DNA from: Ustilago trichophora | Taxonomy: Eukaryota; Basidiomycota; Ustilaginomycetes; Ustilaginales; Ustilaginaceae | DNA length: 64,000 nucleotides | Direction: 5' to 3' | NCBI GenBank assembly: GCA_900323505.1 | Contig: OOIN01000010.1 | Location: 310,001 to 374,000, forward strand | Shown here: one piece after another, positions 19,235 through 32,391 of the stretch | Layout: each line of letters opens with the position of its first letter | How positions within the stretch are numbered: the stretch's first letter is position 1 | Notes under the pieces: generated by a model | Told to the model about the DNA's origin: nothing | Database searches by the model: none | What the model saw: only the letters and a program-made list of their open reading frames with translations | Translations under genes and position numbers: made by a program

Positions 19235-21052
19235 TTATGACTTGCCAGCAGCAACCCAGCCTGCAGAGATCAGGATCACCACCATGCCGATCGCGCTGAG
19301 CGGCTGAATGGGCGTGTGCAAGAATATGAGCTGGTACAGCGATGCGTACACGATTTGCAGGTATGTCACCGACACCGCCCTGCCTGCTTTCTCCCTTTGC
19401 AGGCCCATTGCCAGCAAGATCTATAGACACCGAAATGTACAGCAAAAGTGAAAAAGTCAGCACGATGGATGTCAACAGTGTCGTTCGAACCATGGATGAA
19501 GAGGGGATAACTTACTTGAGCAGCGAGTCCAAAGATGCCGACGCAGACAAGGAGGACGATCCACTTGGGATGGGTGGGAAGGACGAATGTGGTCCCTGTG
19601 AACCACATGAGGAAGCCGCTGACGATGGTGGAGTAGAGGGAGAAGTAGGCGACTGAGTGGGTTGCAGATGCACGACGGCCGATGGCACGAATGGTGATGT
19701 AGGCTCCGGCGCCACCACAGACTCCCAAGAGTGCGAGACTGTTGATCATTGAAAAAAAGGGGTGGAATGCAACAATCCGTTCAGTATGGTGCATTCTAGA
19801 CAAGCGGTAAACGAGAGCCCAAGGGGAGAGAGCGACTTACCCAACAGCAAAGAGTCGTTGCTTCTCTGTGACACCGTCGATGGTAACGACACCGTCTGCG
19901 CCGCCCATGATGGTACTGTTGTTGCTACTGCTACGTCTGAGCGCATCAGTTGCAGTAAGATTTTGCATAATGTGCTTGGCGATCGCGGATCCAATCTGAA
20001 CAGTGGAACTTTGACCGGTGGAGGTTGTCGCATTGACGAGGTCGACAGTGAGCGATTGATCGAGGTCTGAGTCCGCCGTCTTTCGGCCAAAAATGAAGGC
20101 GGGTCGTGCGATTAGCACAACACCAGAGAGACTGATGATGCCGCCAAAAGTCTCACGGAGGGTGAATGGTTCCCCGAGTACGAGGTAGCCAAGCAGACCG
20201 GTGGCGAGCGGACCCAGGAATGTGATGACGGTCGCATCGGCAAGGGACAAGAACTGGAGCGAGTAGTAGAGACCAACTGCAACACGGAAGGGTAGACAAG
20301 ATCGGCATCAGTACGCAGAGCTTTGTGCTTGAAAAAAAAAATCGAAGACGGCAATAGGACTTACAGAGACCGAAGAATCCGACAAAACCTCTCAGAGCGA
20401 GAAGCTTGCGCACCTCTTTTGGTCCCAAGAAAGGGTTCTCGACACCCGAGGCGAGCATGAATCCGACGCATCCAACCCAAGTGATTGACATGCGAATCAA
20501 AATGATCTCTAGCGCTGTCACGGGTGCGCTTTCCTCAGGCGGCAAAAGATTGATGAGTTTGAAGAAAAAGTTCATGGTGGAGAAGAATAGCTGTGCCAGT
20601 CCAAGCAGCAGGATACCTTCGTTGCGTTTGACAAAGACTCTGAATTTGGAAGCGTTCTTCTTCATGCGATAGTTTTTGGGCCGCAACGGTTTCGATGGGT
20701 CTGTCTGAGATGGAAAGGGAAGTTCGTTGATGTGATCTTGGTCGTCAAAGGAGCTACCTCGCTCAATGTCGTGAGGGGACGAGTCGGGATCGTTGCCATC
20801 GTTAGATGCAGTGGCTTTGGGCGTTTGGTCGAGTAGCCGGGCTGTCTCAGGAACGGTGTCCTGATCAAGAGAGGGTCTTGTGGTGACAGAGAGCTTGCGT
20901 GATCTTGGAGATGGCACTGCCGCGGTGTATAAAGGAGTGAGAGACCTCGGAGGGATGGCATCTTCGGCAGGCAAAGCGGAAGAGGTCTGCTGCGCAGAGA
21001 GAAGCGGGCTCCTCTCGTTACTCCGCTGTGAAGATATTGAGGACCTCTGCAT
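19235..21052 (-). CDS. DMT-superfamily (EamA / SLC35-like) membrane transporter
   Basis: Ten-segment drug/metabolite transporter of unknown substrate. Four exons are inferred (21052-20365, 20276-19841, 19738-19516, 19420-19235), giving 510 aa. The first ~150 residues are a disordered cytosolic tail with LLDQ and acidic motifs. The first EamA repeat begins EGILLLGLAQLFFSTMNFFF; exon 2 carries YYSLQFLSLADATVITFLGP, the hallmark of this DMT group. A Ser/Thr/Asn-rich loop of ~70 residues separates the two EamA repeats. The second repeat ends YLQIVYASLYQLIFL and GMVVILISAGWVAAGKS. All junctions restore hydrophobic segments and the total closes on whole codons. Yeast Ymr253c-type and SLC35G proteins share this layout; transport specificity is not readable. 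Confidence 0.9.
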
Positions 21053-22074
21053 TTCGGATGATGACCGTTGGCTGTGTCCTACGTGATGATCGGAGAGGGC
21101 GCTTCTCGTCTAATATTGCCCAAGAAGAACAGGCCGCTAAGCCACTTACTCGAAGCGAAAGGATACTGGCCAAAGAATCTTGATGGTGAGGTCTTCCAAA
21201 GCGGCTTTGAGCGTGAGAGCGAGCAACACAAGGGACTGAGATGTAGCAACCTTGCCAAGGACAGTGGGGCGCGATCTTGACTAATAGGATGTATGGTATG
21301 CAAGGTGGAGAGAAAGGAGATTGCCAAGGCTGAGTCTAGAGAAATCTTGATTGACAGAGGAGGACAAGGCATTGGGTCTCGGCAATTGCCTGTCAGTGTG
21401 GGGGACAGGGACCGATTTTTGTGAATCATACCTTGGAGGTCGTACCAAATAAATCGCGCAAAAAGATCGCAGGCCCGACGGCAAAACTGCCGGCCAAATT
21501 CAATGGCGGCTTTACAGAGCCGGCAACGGCGCAATTCGCCTCGCTTCTTGTTACCTTCGCCTATATGAGAGTGATGAATTTATCTGCATATAGCTAACGT
21601 CAATCAGAGCGATGCGAAGACTTGAGCATCAGTACATACCTACGCAAGATGAAATGAAGGAGTGCCGCGAAGCAAGGCTAGGTTATGAGCAGAGACCGCC
21701 GGCGAACCGCGTGCTTCGTGATGTTAGACCGCCTTTCTTTTCAGAATATCCAGACTGGCAACACGGCCGAGAATTCAATGGGTTTTCCAACACGCGCTTT
21801 TGTGTGTCCGTGCAGCGGCCAAGCAGATGCGCTGGAACCTCCAAGTCTTCGCAATCCAACACACACATCACACGTCAACTCCACTCGTCAACGTCGCCAC
21901 TGCCATCGCCATCGCCATCGCCATCGCCATCGCCATTGCTGTCGTTCATCTCTCGACCCACATCCTCACCTCCATACTGCAGATCTTCGCATATAAGCTG
22001 CCTGCAGAAACGTAGAACAGCAAAAGACCCGGAACTTTCGTCACATTTGCTAAAATCCGACTGCATCACCCACA
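21053..22074. promoter_or_regulatory. Divergent promoter region DMT transporter / SEC13
   Basis: About 1 kb between two divergent start codons. It holds a hexanucleotide microsatellite (CATCGC, about seven copies, 21897-21938) some 140 bp before the SEC13 start. Open frames across it follow the C/A-rich leader and are not credible genes. Confidence 0.5.
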
Positions 22075-23388
22075 ATGGCAACCATCACCTCCTCCTCCGC
22101 GGGGCTCTCGCTCTCCGCCGAGCGCCCCAAGAACATCGAGACCCAGCATGAAGACATGGTTCACGACGCACAGCTCGATTTCTACGGCAAGCGACTTGCT
22201 ACCTGCTCTTCGGATCGCACCGTCAAGGTTTTTGACATCGTCAACGGAACTCCCTCCACCCACGCAGAGACTCTTCACGGACACCAGGGCCCCGTCTGGC
22301 AGGTCGCTTGGGCTCATCCCACTTTTGGAGACATCCTTGCTAGCTGCTCGTACGATGGCAAGGTCATTATCTGGAAGGACAATGGTGCAGGTGCTGGAAC
22401 CGCTGCCTCGGGGCCGTACGGTTCGCAGTCGGGGTACGGCGCCCCTGCATCCACGGCAGGTGGCTGGACCAAGATCAAGGAGCACACCCTCCACACTGCA
22501 TCTGGTGCGTAGAACGATCTTCAGCGGATGTTCGGGCAATCACTCGAATCATGCTGAACTGCAGACTGCGATCCAATGTCACAAATGCTCTCATACTGAA
22601 CATGCGTATCTCTATCTCTTTTGCTTTCTCTTCAACAGTCAACTCAATCTCTTGGGCACCTCACGAGCTCGGCTCTATCCTCGCCTGCGCTTCGTCCGAC
22701 GGCAACGTCTCTGTTCTCACATTTAACAGTAAGCATCTTGGCCCCATAGACCACCGTGTAGTACTGTCATTCTTGCATATTCACGGCGAACTTAATGCAC
22801 TTCCTTACTTTGTAAACAGACGATGGTACTTGGGCAGTCGACCTCGTAGCTGCACACCCTGTAGGCTGCAATGCCGTCTCTTGGGCACCCGCTGTCCTAC
22901 CAGGCTCTCTCATCTCTGCACAGTCGACCGGCCCCAACGCTAGCGCATCGAATGGCGAAGCCAAGCTGGTCAAGCGCTTCGCCTCGGCTGGTTGTGACAA
23001 CACGGTCAAGATCTGGCAGTTTAGCGATGAGGCCAACCGCTTTGTCGAGGCGGAATCGCTCCAAGGCCACTCGGACTGGGTTCGCGATGTCGCCTTTGCC
23101 CCCAACGTCGGTCTTCCCCGCAGTTATCTCGCTACCGCTTCTCAGGACCGCACCGTCTTGATCTGGACGCAAGACTCGCCCACCGCAGCATGGACCAAGA
23201 CCGCATTGACCCCAACACCAGCCTCGGGCGCTGCTGCTGGCGGCAACAAGTTCCCCGATACCGTTTGGAGGGTAAGCTGGAGCGTCAGCGGAAATGTGCT
23301 GGCGGTGAGCTGCGGAGATGGAAAGATTACATTGTGGAAAGAGAACCTCAAGGGTGCTTGGGAGTGCGTTAGCGAGATGGACTCGTAA
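22075..23388 (+). CDS. SEC13: Sec13, COPII coat / nuclear pore WD40 protein
   Basis: Beta-propeller subunit of the outer COPII coat at ER exit sites, shared with the nuclear pore Y-complex and the SEACAT complex. Three exons (22075-22504, 22639-22728, 22820-23388) give 362 aa, longer than the ~300-residue yeast protein. WD repeats are visible: [20 protein letters not shown] with [26 protein letters not shown] with [25 protein letters not shown] across the first junction, then [24 protein letters not shown] with [10 protein letters not shown], and [19 protein letters not shown] near the C-terminus. Extra residues are Gly/Ala/Ser loops between blades (around 107-128 and 200-215). The second exon is only 90 nt. 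Identity is strong. Confidence 0.97.
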
Positions 23389-26300
23389 GGCTCTGGTCTT
23401 GCTTCTTTCCAACGACGCTCCGTCTCTGATCTATTGACCGGCTATGCGACGACTCATTGTCGATATCGAGATTGTCGGACAGGGTCGGGGAAGTATCCTT
23501 TGTAATACTGTAAATTTGATATCTTTGTCGGCACGCACATACAACCCAGCCGCCGCCGGTGCTGCTGCTGCGTGGAGTGTGTGCAATCGCAATGCGCGCA
23601 AGATGAATGCCAGCTCACCTCATTGTTGGTGCTGGGATCAGCTTCAATGAGCCAGATCGAGGCGATCCAAGCTCCAAGCATCCCAGCCTGCTTCAATGTG
23701 GGTCCGAGTTCGACCCAGTCAGCTGCAGAAGAATGGCACAACTGTGGGAGGAGGAGCTGCAGTTGCAGAAAATGGCCTATCCGAGTGGCAACCCACATGC
23801 CGATGCAGCAAGGATAGGGAACGCCGATCGTCGATTGGAATCCTCACGTCAACCCTGGAAGGTAGACTGTCTAAAAGAAGATTCACGCATGAGGCGTGAT
23901 CGTTGATGTTCAATCTGGTTGGTGGTCCAATCTGTCTGAAGATTCGGAGATGAGGTCCGATGATTCGATACGCTAGACGAAGTGTCAACAGCGTCGAAGC
24001 CCCATCAAGCGGAGCTCCCACGACACAACAGAAACCGATGAGACGCCAACTTCAACTTCACCTGGACGTGCCCAGCGGAACACACAGCCCTTGCGGTTAG
24101 CCCTTGCACTAAGCCAAGACGATGCATATCGAGAAGCATCGATGATGCTTTGCTGCAGGTTTAAGCTTGGCCTGCATCGTAGGAATGCAGGACCTGGATG
24201 TCTAAGCTGATCATTAGGCGTATGTATGCGATCTGAGACTAGCACCAGGAGTGTTGGTCGGTTGAGGTCCACCAAAAGATAACAGAGCTCCTGTTTGACT
24301 ATGGTTTCATGCTGTTGAACGGGACTCTCGGTGGCATGCAGGAACTGCTCGACATGTTTTGAATGCCAAGACGGGCCCGTCAAAGTCAACATCTGTACTT
24401 TGTGGGGTAAACAGGACCAGCTTTCTGTGTTTCTCATCTGTACGACGTACAATGTCTGTACGCTACACGGGACGGAAGCCGATCGCGCGTAGACTGTGCG
24501 AGTTACTGTACATGCTCGAGTTCCGCTGCGAGGGCTGTGAATGGGATGCGACGCGATGCTGGACAAGCGGGTCGATGTTGCTCGGGATGCTCGCATGCAC
24601 GGGAATGCAACAGCCTGGGTATCAGTTAAGGTAGGCAGGCAGTGACTCTTTGACGGCGTATCAACAGACAGATTGGGAGAGGAGTGGGCGTTCGAGACCC
24701 GATAAGTTGACTTTTGCCGAAGCAAGCCACAGTGCGGGGTGTACCGTGGCATTTGACCCGCCAATTCGTCAAGCCCAGCCGCTATCACGAGGATTTTTTG
24801 ATTTTTTTTTGGCTTCTGAAGGCGTCATTCATACCCATCTTGAGCTCGGCAGCATGTAGCAGAGAGCGAGCATAGGATGCGATAAGGAAACCTGCGAAGA
24901 AAGTTCAAAGTGCGGTGCAAGGAGGTTTGGTGGAAGCCAAAATCCATATGCAGGGTCGTGAAAGGGGTTTTTTTGGCCGCGCTTGGCGAAATGTAGAAAA
25001 AAAGTTGAGATGGTGGAGAGTGTCCAGTACTGTACTGTTCAGTACACCGAAGCCTTGCGGGGTTTGGAAATGGCGATGATGGCATCCCGCATACCATCAA
25101 TGAGACCCTCATGGCGCCACAACTTTCCAGAGGGGCCAGCTTATCTGAAATTATGTCAAAGATAAAGTGGAAGCCTGGGTAGCGGGTAGCATTTGGGTTT
25201 GGTTTACAGCTGTGGCTGTGATGTATTGTACTGTACGAGCGCGGGGAGGGTGACGCCCAGAAAGAAGGCGCGAGGAGAGTCGATACCATCGCCAACAGCA
25301 TACATGAACCCTTTGGCAAAAACAAATTCAAGTGGGCCGAGGCGGATGTGGGGTTCGGTAGGAGAAAAAGAAAGATAAAAAAAAAGGAAAAGGGAAGAGG
25401 GACAAGGGACAGAAAGAGGATTGCGGGAGAGCGGAAGGGCGGAGCTGCGAAGAGCGATCTGACTTTGACAAGGACGGCTCTTCCGACTTGGCGATCGGAA
25501 GGTACATGTCTAGCGTCTTTGAACAAAGAATGGGTGCAGAGTGAGTGGGAGGGATGAAAGGATGAAATGCTACACTGTGCTGCACAAATGCTGCCTCAGC
25601 ATGTCAACCGACAAATGCCGCGCCTAATGGGGGGATGGGATGAGATATGACTTAGCCGAACGCCTTGTGAGTTGTACTTGAACGAGCACTTGGCCGGTCT
25701 CGATGGCTGTCGATGGACTTCTTACCCCTTTTGTCCGTGCCTTCTCCGCTTGCTTGGACTATGTACCGTTTGGCAGACTCGTACTGTATATTTGCTGTTT
25801 CTGTTGTCTCATAAAACCAGAGAAAGGAGACAGGAATTTCAAGAGAGAGGTCTTGTTCGTAATCGCGAGGTTGCGAGTAAGCGCGCGTCAGGTTTCTCTC
25901 TTTCCTTCGAAACGTCTCGGATACAGAAGACTAGGCCGGTCAGGGTCCACTCGCTGAGACAAGGGTCTCCTCGCAGACTGCTGCTGCTGCTGCTTAGAGT
26001 TGCCCCACAGAAAACAATAATGCCAAACTCAATAAGAGCTCACGCTCTCCCCCCATCTCCTTCTCTCTTTTTTGACCCATGCCGGGCCTCTATTCATGCA
26101 ACTGACGTGCAATGCGATGGCGCGAGTAAAGCAAATTGACACCAAATGGCGTTCGTGATGTGTCGCTCATGCATTTTCCGGCTATGTTGCTCTTTGTTTT
26201 TACACTGTCACACCGCCTAGAGCCCCTCCCTCTGGCGCGCCTGATGAAGCTAGTGGCTGGTGTGACCCCGACGTGATCATATGAAGCGTCCCGTGATATC

Positions 26301-28106
26301 GGTGTAATGTTCATATCAGCCAAGTGGGTGAGTGAGTGGGATCCGGGCCTGCTAACCACGTAAAGCCAAACCAAGCCCATTGGCGTGCGATCATTGAAAT
26401 CGACGCCAGGTGGTCACACACATCAAACCAAGAAAGTCATAACTTAGACTAGAACAGCCAACTGTAGAACCGGACGTAGACGGGCGACAAAGCGCATTTG
26501 GAGCTTCTTTTGCATCGAAATGTTGCTGTTGCTAGGTGGACGGATAAGCAGCTCTGCTTGTTTTCTTTGTACAGTATCGCCAAGAGCTGGCCGCGAGACA
26601 CATTATTGAATACTCGGTCAATGCCAACAATCGAGAAAATGGACCCTGGCATGTCTCGCCTCTCGAGACGAGACGAGTCCAATGCACTGGAACAAGTCCT
26701 CAAACAAGCGCCCAGCTGGACCTGCCTTTGAGAATGTGTCGAGCCAGGCTGTCGACTCGCAGACGCCGAACGCCAAAGCAACCAAACCCTTTTTGCCAGC
26801 AACGACAGGGCATTGTCGAGACGAGATAGCAACTCATAATTTCAACATGGGCACCTCGGGGTCAAGAAGAATTCCGGGTATGCGACCGCCTGACCTTTTT
26901 TTCTTTTTTTTTTGTTCTTTCCCTTCTCCACACGTTCTCTTCGGCAACGAAGCGAAGTGTGCCCCTACCTTGAAAACCTTTGCCTCTCCCTCGCTGTACA
27001 GTATATGCTTTGATATTCAGCTCGCTACGGCTCACCGATACTTTCGATCTCAGCAAAGCAAACCTGGAAGCAGTCTATCGACAACGGGACTCCGGTCCTT
27101 GAATCCGTTGCCTCCGTCTCCTGTGCGACCAGATGGTTCGACGCAAATAAAGTCAGTGCTAGCTTCGATCGGATACCTTTTGCTCATCACGACTTTTAGT
27201 TAGAACATTCATGTGACACACACACTCTTATCATGTCACTACTGAGATGCAGTGCAGAACTGTGCTGTACATTTTCGGCAGAACCGTTCAAAAGAAGGTG
27301 CGGTGCAATGCAATTCATATGCATTTCACTCACTTATCTGTTCGGCTGTTCAGCATGGCTGCGTGTCTGGCCTTGCCGATGCTTGCTCATTGCAGCACTG
27401 GATCTTTTGTAACACAACATCAACAGAAAGGGGCTCTCCATCAGTCATCGGGATGGCTTGACGAACCCGTCGGAATCATGTCGGGCTGGCTCCAATGCGT
27501 CTTCCTCAATGTCTTTTTGATGCAGTGACGTTGTCTTGCATCCGTTTCACTACAGTGCACAGTCGCATTGTCCCGCCAAACACTCTATCAACAACCACCT
27601 CTTCTGTGTCTTCCTCGCCGTTTCGGTCCTCTTCGGATTCGAGTCCAGACCCTCTTGACAATGCTGTACACCGCGAGCTCGCTCATCACGGCTTTCCTCA
27701 TGGTAGAGCTTCTGAACGAGTTTTTTCGAAATAGCGCCCTGTACAGTACCGTGTTGGTCGCAATCGCGTCGGAGCTGAAACCTCTGTCTAAGCTTGATCC
27801 AGATGTTGCGATCGTGTAAAGCTATTGGACAGCGCTATTGCCAGATGTTGCCATAACGACTTCACTTCTACAGTATGGGTCAGCAGCACTTGTGTTTCGG
27901 GTGCCTCTCGGTTACTCGGACGAAGTTGACACCGCAAAGGTGAAGTGACTGTTCGGAACGACAAAAGTTTGATGATGACAAGGCTGTTGTGTGTATCTGT
28001 CAACGTGATCCAGGTTGAGCTCTCACTTAAAACTTGGAGGCGAGGACTTTTCTACGAGAACGTTGTAGCATGGGGCCAGAGATCGCGAGACGCATTTTGC
28101 ATTTTG

Positions 28107-28137
<31 letters not shown>

Positions 28138-30355
28138 GGTCCGCCTATCTTTAGCGCCGAGTTCCAGCCCCTGACTTTTGTAAGGCAAGTTTGCTGTTTG
28201 CACCCTATCGTCCTTGCATCCTTCTTCCTGAGATGACGACAGAGCTAAAAAGAGACAAGCTAATGGAAGTCCAACAAGAGCTTGACGAGGGTATGCGCTC
28301 GACAAGCGCATGTTGCAGAAGCTGACAGAACCGAATTTGTTCGGATGGAAGACGAAGACGTGGTGGGCTGATCGCAGCGGTCGAGCAGCAGCATTCCACT
28401 CTCACGCGTCCAATGCGAAAGCTGTGAGACCTGCCATTTTCGGTGCGCATTATTATTCTTGCAAACGGACTCAAGGAGAATTCGCGATTGCCAACGACAT
28501 ACATGCACGTCGCCCCTCCGCGAGACCCAAAAAACAGTTGTGTGTGGGCGTAGACCTTCTTGGCGGCTCAGCCCAGCGAGTCCAGCGAGTCCTCAGATTC
28601 AAGCGCAACAGCTACAATAGTGCTAACGTTGTTGCTGGACATGGGCAGCCTATGTAGGTGGGATATCGGTCCAGATTCGTGCGGCTGTCACCAAGCCGAT
28701 GGCAACGACTTGATGACGGCTTCCTGATCTGTTCCTCATCGGATGGAGAGGATGGAGCTGGGCTAAGCAGCCAAGTAGGTGGGTGCAGCCATTTGTCGGT
28801 CAAGAGTGTAGTGGTCTTTATGGTCGAGATCAAGATGGTAAGCCAACACAGCACGAGAACGTGGCACTGCAAGAGGGTCAAAAATCAGCTGTTGCCTGCC
28901 TTGAAAAGGGTACAGCAGACTTGCTATCGGAGACTGTCCTACGTGGCTGCCATGCGTGACGAGCGAGATGGCGCCAAAATGTGCAGTATGCAGTCTACAG
29001 CGTCTATATAGTGATGAATCTCACGTCTTTGCTTTACAGTACAATAGAAGTATGACCGGCGTAAAAGGTGCTGGTCACGTTTGGGCTTGGCCGTTGCAAG
29101 ATCTTCGAAAGAAAAATCGACCCTGCAGCGGCTCGCGGTTCACTACTCGCGATTCTTTGGGCCATCTGTCACGAGTGCTGAACAGACAGCGGCTACCGAA
29201 CAGTCCTTGACACAACGGCCCTTTCGTTCAGGGGTCGTCGCTGGCTTTGCCGTACGGTGTCCACTGCGAGCTAAATAGTATCCACGGCCAGATCACGGAC
29301 CTCTCGACGTAGGCCCCAGCGTGTGCGCCCGTACGCATGTCGAAGAGTCCCGTCTCGCTACGGCTCCTCTTCCCTGCCACACCATCAGCTATTCGCATAG
29401 TCCACGACAGAGCGAAAGGGCATAGCATTCAAAAGAGGTCGTGCGACGTCCCTCTATCGCATGAACGCGGCGTAGTGCTTGGTGGTGGTGACCAATTCGA
29501 GCTGAGATCATGAAGCGCTGAAATAAAAAATCATCAGCAGCCGGCCTTTTCTACCGAAGCGCCAACTGCATCAATCAGTGCCGGGCTAACTAACTTAATT
29601 CGCAAACGTGCGTTTATACAGGCGCCAAACCACGCGCTTGTCCACGAACCGAGGCTCAGCAACCTCGAAAAGCGAACTTGACCTAACTTTATTGCAATGA
29701 CAGGGTCGCGACTCTTTCTCACGTCTTCAAAGAGTCGAGATGTTGACGGGACAATACAGTACGCAGGGGGCTCCACAATCACTCAGAAGCGCTTCAACGC
29801 CGCCGTCGGTTCGTGTTTCGCGCTAAGAGAGATAGACCGGCGATCAGAGTGCGAATAGTGAAACCATCTGGCAAAGATAAGGTCTGTCGTCATCGTTGAC
29901 ATGGGCCCGTCAGGTAGTCCTCGAGGAATAGTCTCATCTCAGAATAGAGCTCGGAATCGAACGGTCAGATCGGTCAAGTCAATATCCAAACAGCTGTGCT
30001 CACGGTCAATCCGGGTTTCGAGCCGCAGCAAAGAAAACTTGTATAGTACGGAATGACCGAGATGAGACGGCAGCCAAGCATACCAGTGCAGCATAGGTAT
30101 CCGTTCTCCGGTTGATGCGATCACTACGTTGCACTTTGACACCCAGCAGAGATGACAAGATGAAAGGATAGCAAACAGCATGGTCGATAATGAGCATCGG
30201 CAGGGCCATGTCGTCGTGTTCCGGATAGACCGACGACCAAGTTGATCCATTGCTGGTAGTAGTAGTTTTGCAATCAATGATCCGGCTTTGCAACACAACT
30301 CTCTTTGGCTCGGGCCTGTGACCCTTGAATCTCAACTTTGAGGAAGGAGAGGCCG

Positions 30356-30397
<42 letters not shown>

Positions 30398-30950
30398 CCT
30401 TCATAAGATTTCATTTCGCTGGGTCACAGAGAGGTGAGCTGCTGCATCCTGATAGTGAATAATGTTGTTTTGGTGTTTGTCTGCCAGACAACCGATGCTT
30501 GGAAAACAATGCCCAGGGTTTTTTGGTGCAAATTTGTGGGTGTAGGCGCGCGGCCCCTGTGTGAAGCGTGTTCGGGAAAAAGTTGAAGCAGTAGACGAGA
30601 GGAGGACGCTTTCCGGGGGTTCCACCCTGTGCTTGTTGTGTTGGCTTCGCGTCGAATCTGAGTCGAGTCGAGACGAGACGAGTGGAATATCGCAGTCCAC
30701 AAGTGTCAGACCAGAGAAGGAGAGAGAGTGTTGCTCCACCTGCAACATAATGAAATGAAAATCCCTCTCTCTCTCTGGTTGCTCCCTGTCTCGTCTCTTG
30801 TGATGATCCCGAACCACGAAAACCTGGAACAGGAGCGTGCTGGGGCTAAGCTTACCGCTAACCAATTCCAGCTGCTAGAGTCAACCGGGCTTAGCTTTTT
30901 GGCAAGCACCATACACACCCTCACACCCTCACATTCTTTTACCATCGTTT
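23389..30950. other. Long gene-poor intergenic region
   Basis: About 7.5 kb with no recognisable protein, tRNA or rRNA gene. The longest open frames (23985-24788 minus, 24825-25526 minus) have no domain, low-complexity or erratic composition, and no matching splice continuation. The region has a 27-T run at 28111-28137, a 41-T run at 30357-30397, repeated GAGACGAGACGAGT-like pieces (26660, 30670), and many TACTGTAC/GTACAGTA motifs. It may hold non-coding transcripts or distal control sequence for the kinase gene downstream, but nothing in it is diagnostic. Confidence 0.45.
30357..30397. repeat. 41-nt poly-T tract
   Basis: Uninterrupted run of T between GGCCGC and CCTTCATAAG. It is either a microsatellite or the poly-A tail of a retrotransposed sequence on the minus strand; no such element was recognised next to it. 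A 27-T run lies at 28111-28137. Confidence 0.9.
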
Positions 30951-32391
30951 GATCCTCCTTCGCCGTGCCCCTCATCTCGCTCTCCTCTGCAAACTCAACC
31001 TCAACCTCTCACAACTCCAGGCCATATTCGGAACAGCCGAAAGTGTAGCCCTGACTGTTCGCTCCGATCTCTCCTCCTGCTCTTGCTCCTGCTCCAGCTG
31101 CTCCTGATCCTCTTACCAACACTATCCCCCAGTGCCTGCTTGGCTCCCTTCCCTACCCTACACAACCATCCGAACATTATACCCTATCTTCAACTTTGGC
31201 GTGGTCGCATCCGGCATATTCACTTCACAAGCAATCGAATATCATTGCATCGCAGCGCATTGCTTCCGACACTGCTCGAGCATCAACGCAGCCGTCCTTC
31301 GTCGTTGCTTCTCGGACAGCACTATCAGCCTTGTCATTCAAATCGTTGTAGCTCGACGCTCGACTATCTCCAGCAGCATCCCATCATCATCGGCATTTAC
31401 CGCCCTCTTTGCCATCTATCTTGTTATTCTCATCGCTCGCATATATCTCATCTAGCACCCACACGCTTCAAAGCCACCTCCGTCAGCTACGGTCAACCAC
31501 TCAGTCTTCAGCATTCTAACTCTGCTTTACTGTGATCCCCTATTCCCGACCCACAGTCAACACATCGACAGATCCAATCGTCTGTTGTTTCAGTTGTGAT
31601 TCGTTTTTACTTGTCGCCGAAAAGGGTCGCTAAAGGTACGCCTCAGTGCTTCGAGCTTCACTTTATCTTTCTGAAGCCCAAAGTCAAAAGCGAAGCCCAT
31701 TTGAAAGACTAAGCTTGTTCTCGGATTGACCGACAAACCGTCACCTCGAAGGCATCCCACCCCAAGTTCTCAAGTCGAGCTTGGCATCCGGCGAAACTGC
31801 ATTGCACCCCTGCGACTGGCTTATGCCCCTTCTGCTCTAAAGTTTCAGATCTTGACCGTCCGTTCCATTCGATTGGCTCGGCCCGACAGACCACAGTGTT
31901 GGTGGCGGACGCAAGGGTCCAGATACTCCATCTCGACACTTCGTCTCCTTCAATAGTAAAACGCGAGGCCACACTTTGCTCTGCTTTTGCATTCTGCCCT
32001 TTCCTCTGGTCGTCAAACTCTGAGCTTGGCTCGGCAGACAGCAACATCGCGTCATCCCGCAGTAAGTTCCGATTGGATACCGGCAGCCTTCCAACCTCAG
32101 GGTCGGAAGCCAGCAGCAGCCTTGCAGTAGCCCATCAGTGCTTTGCCTGCAGATCCGATCCAACCCTCTCTCGAGCTTTCCAGAGAAAAGCAAAACAAAG
32201 CTAGCTGACACTACCTGTTCTTATTGGCAGACTCCTTGTTTCACCGGCTGCACCGACTCCCTTTACACACCTCCAAGCTAAAGCCCGCGCGGGCAGGGAT
32301 GGAGGCCATTTGAACCTCTTCACGGGAACTCCCTCAGCACCCCAACACACCACGCCTTTGGCTCGACATCAGGCTTTACGCTGTCTCTACT
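30951..32391 (+). promoter_or_regulatory. Probable promoter and long C/T-rich leader of the kinase gene
   Basis: From about 30950 the + strand turns C/T-rich (31060-31500), a composition seen directly upstream of other starts in this window. Several upstream ATGs with open frames up to 107-150 codons occur but look like by-products of composition. Plausible leader-intron signals exist (for example GGTACGCC near 31634) but cannot be confirmed. A leader of more than 1 kb would be long for this kind of genome. Confidence 0.35.

Noticed and set aside
24680..24710. GCGTTCGAGACCC, resembling a tRNA B box
   Set aside because: No A box or cloverleaf could be formed upstream, and the T-arm does not pair.
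23985..24788. 267-codon open frame on the minus strand
   Set aside because: No domain, many Cys/His/Ser in no pattern, no matching splice context and no family resemblance; likely a chance frame.
24825..25526. 233-codon open frame on the minus strand with a Phe/Leu/Pro-rich stretch
   Set aside because: The hydrophobic stretch comes from a purine-rich simple tract on the plus strand; nothing else looks coding.
31083..31535. Leu-rich 150-codon frame upstream of the kinase, resembling a signal peptide
   Set aside because: It follows C/T-rich leader sequence; the same composition occurs before other starts in the window.
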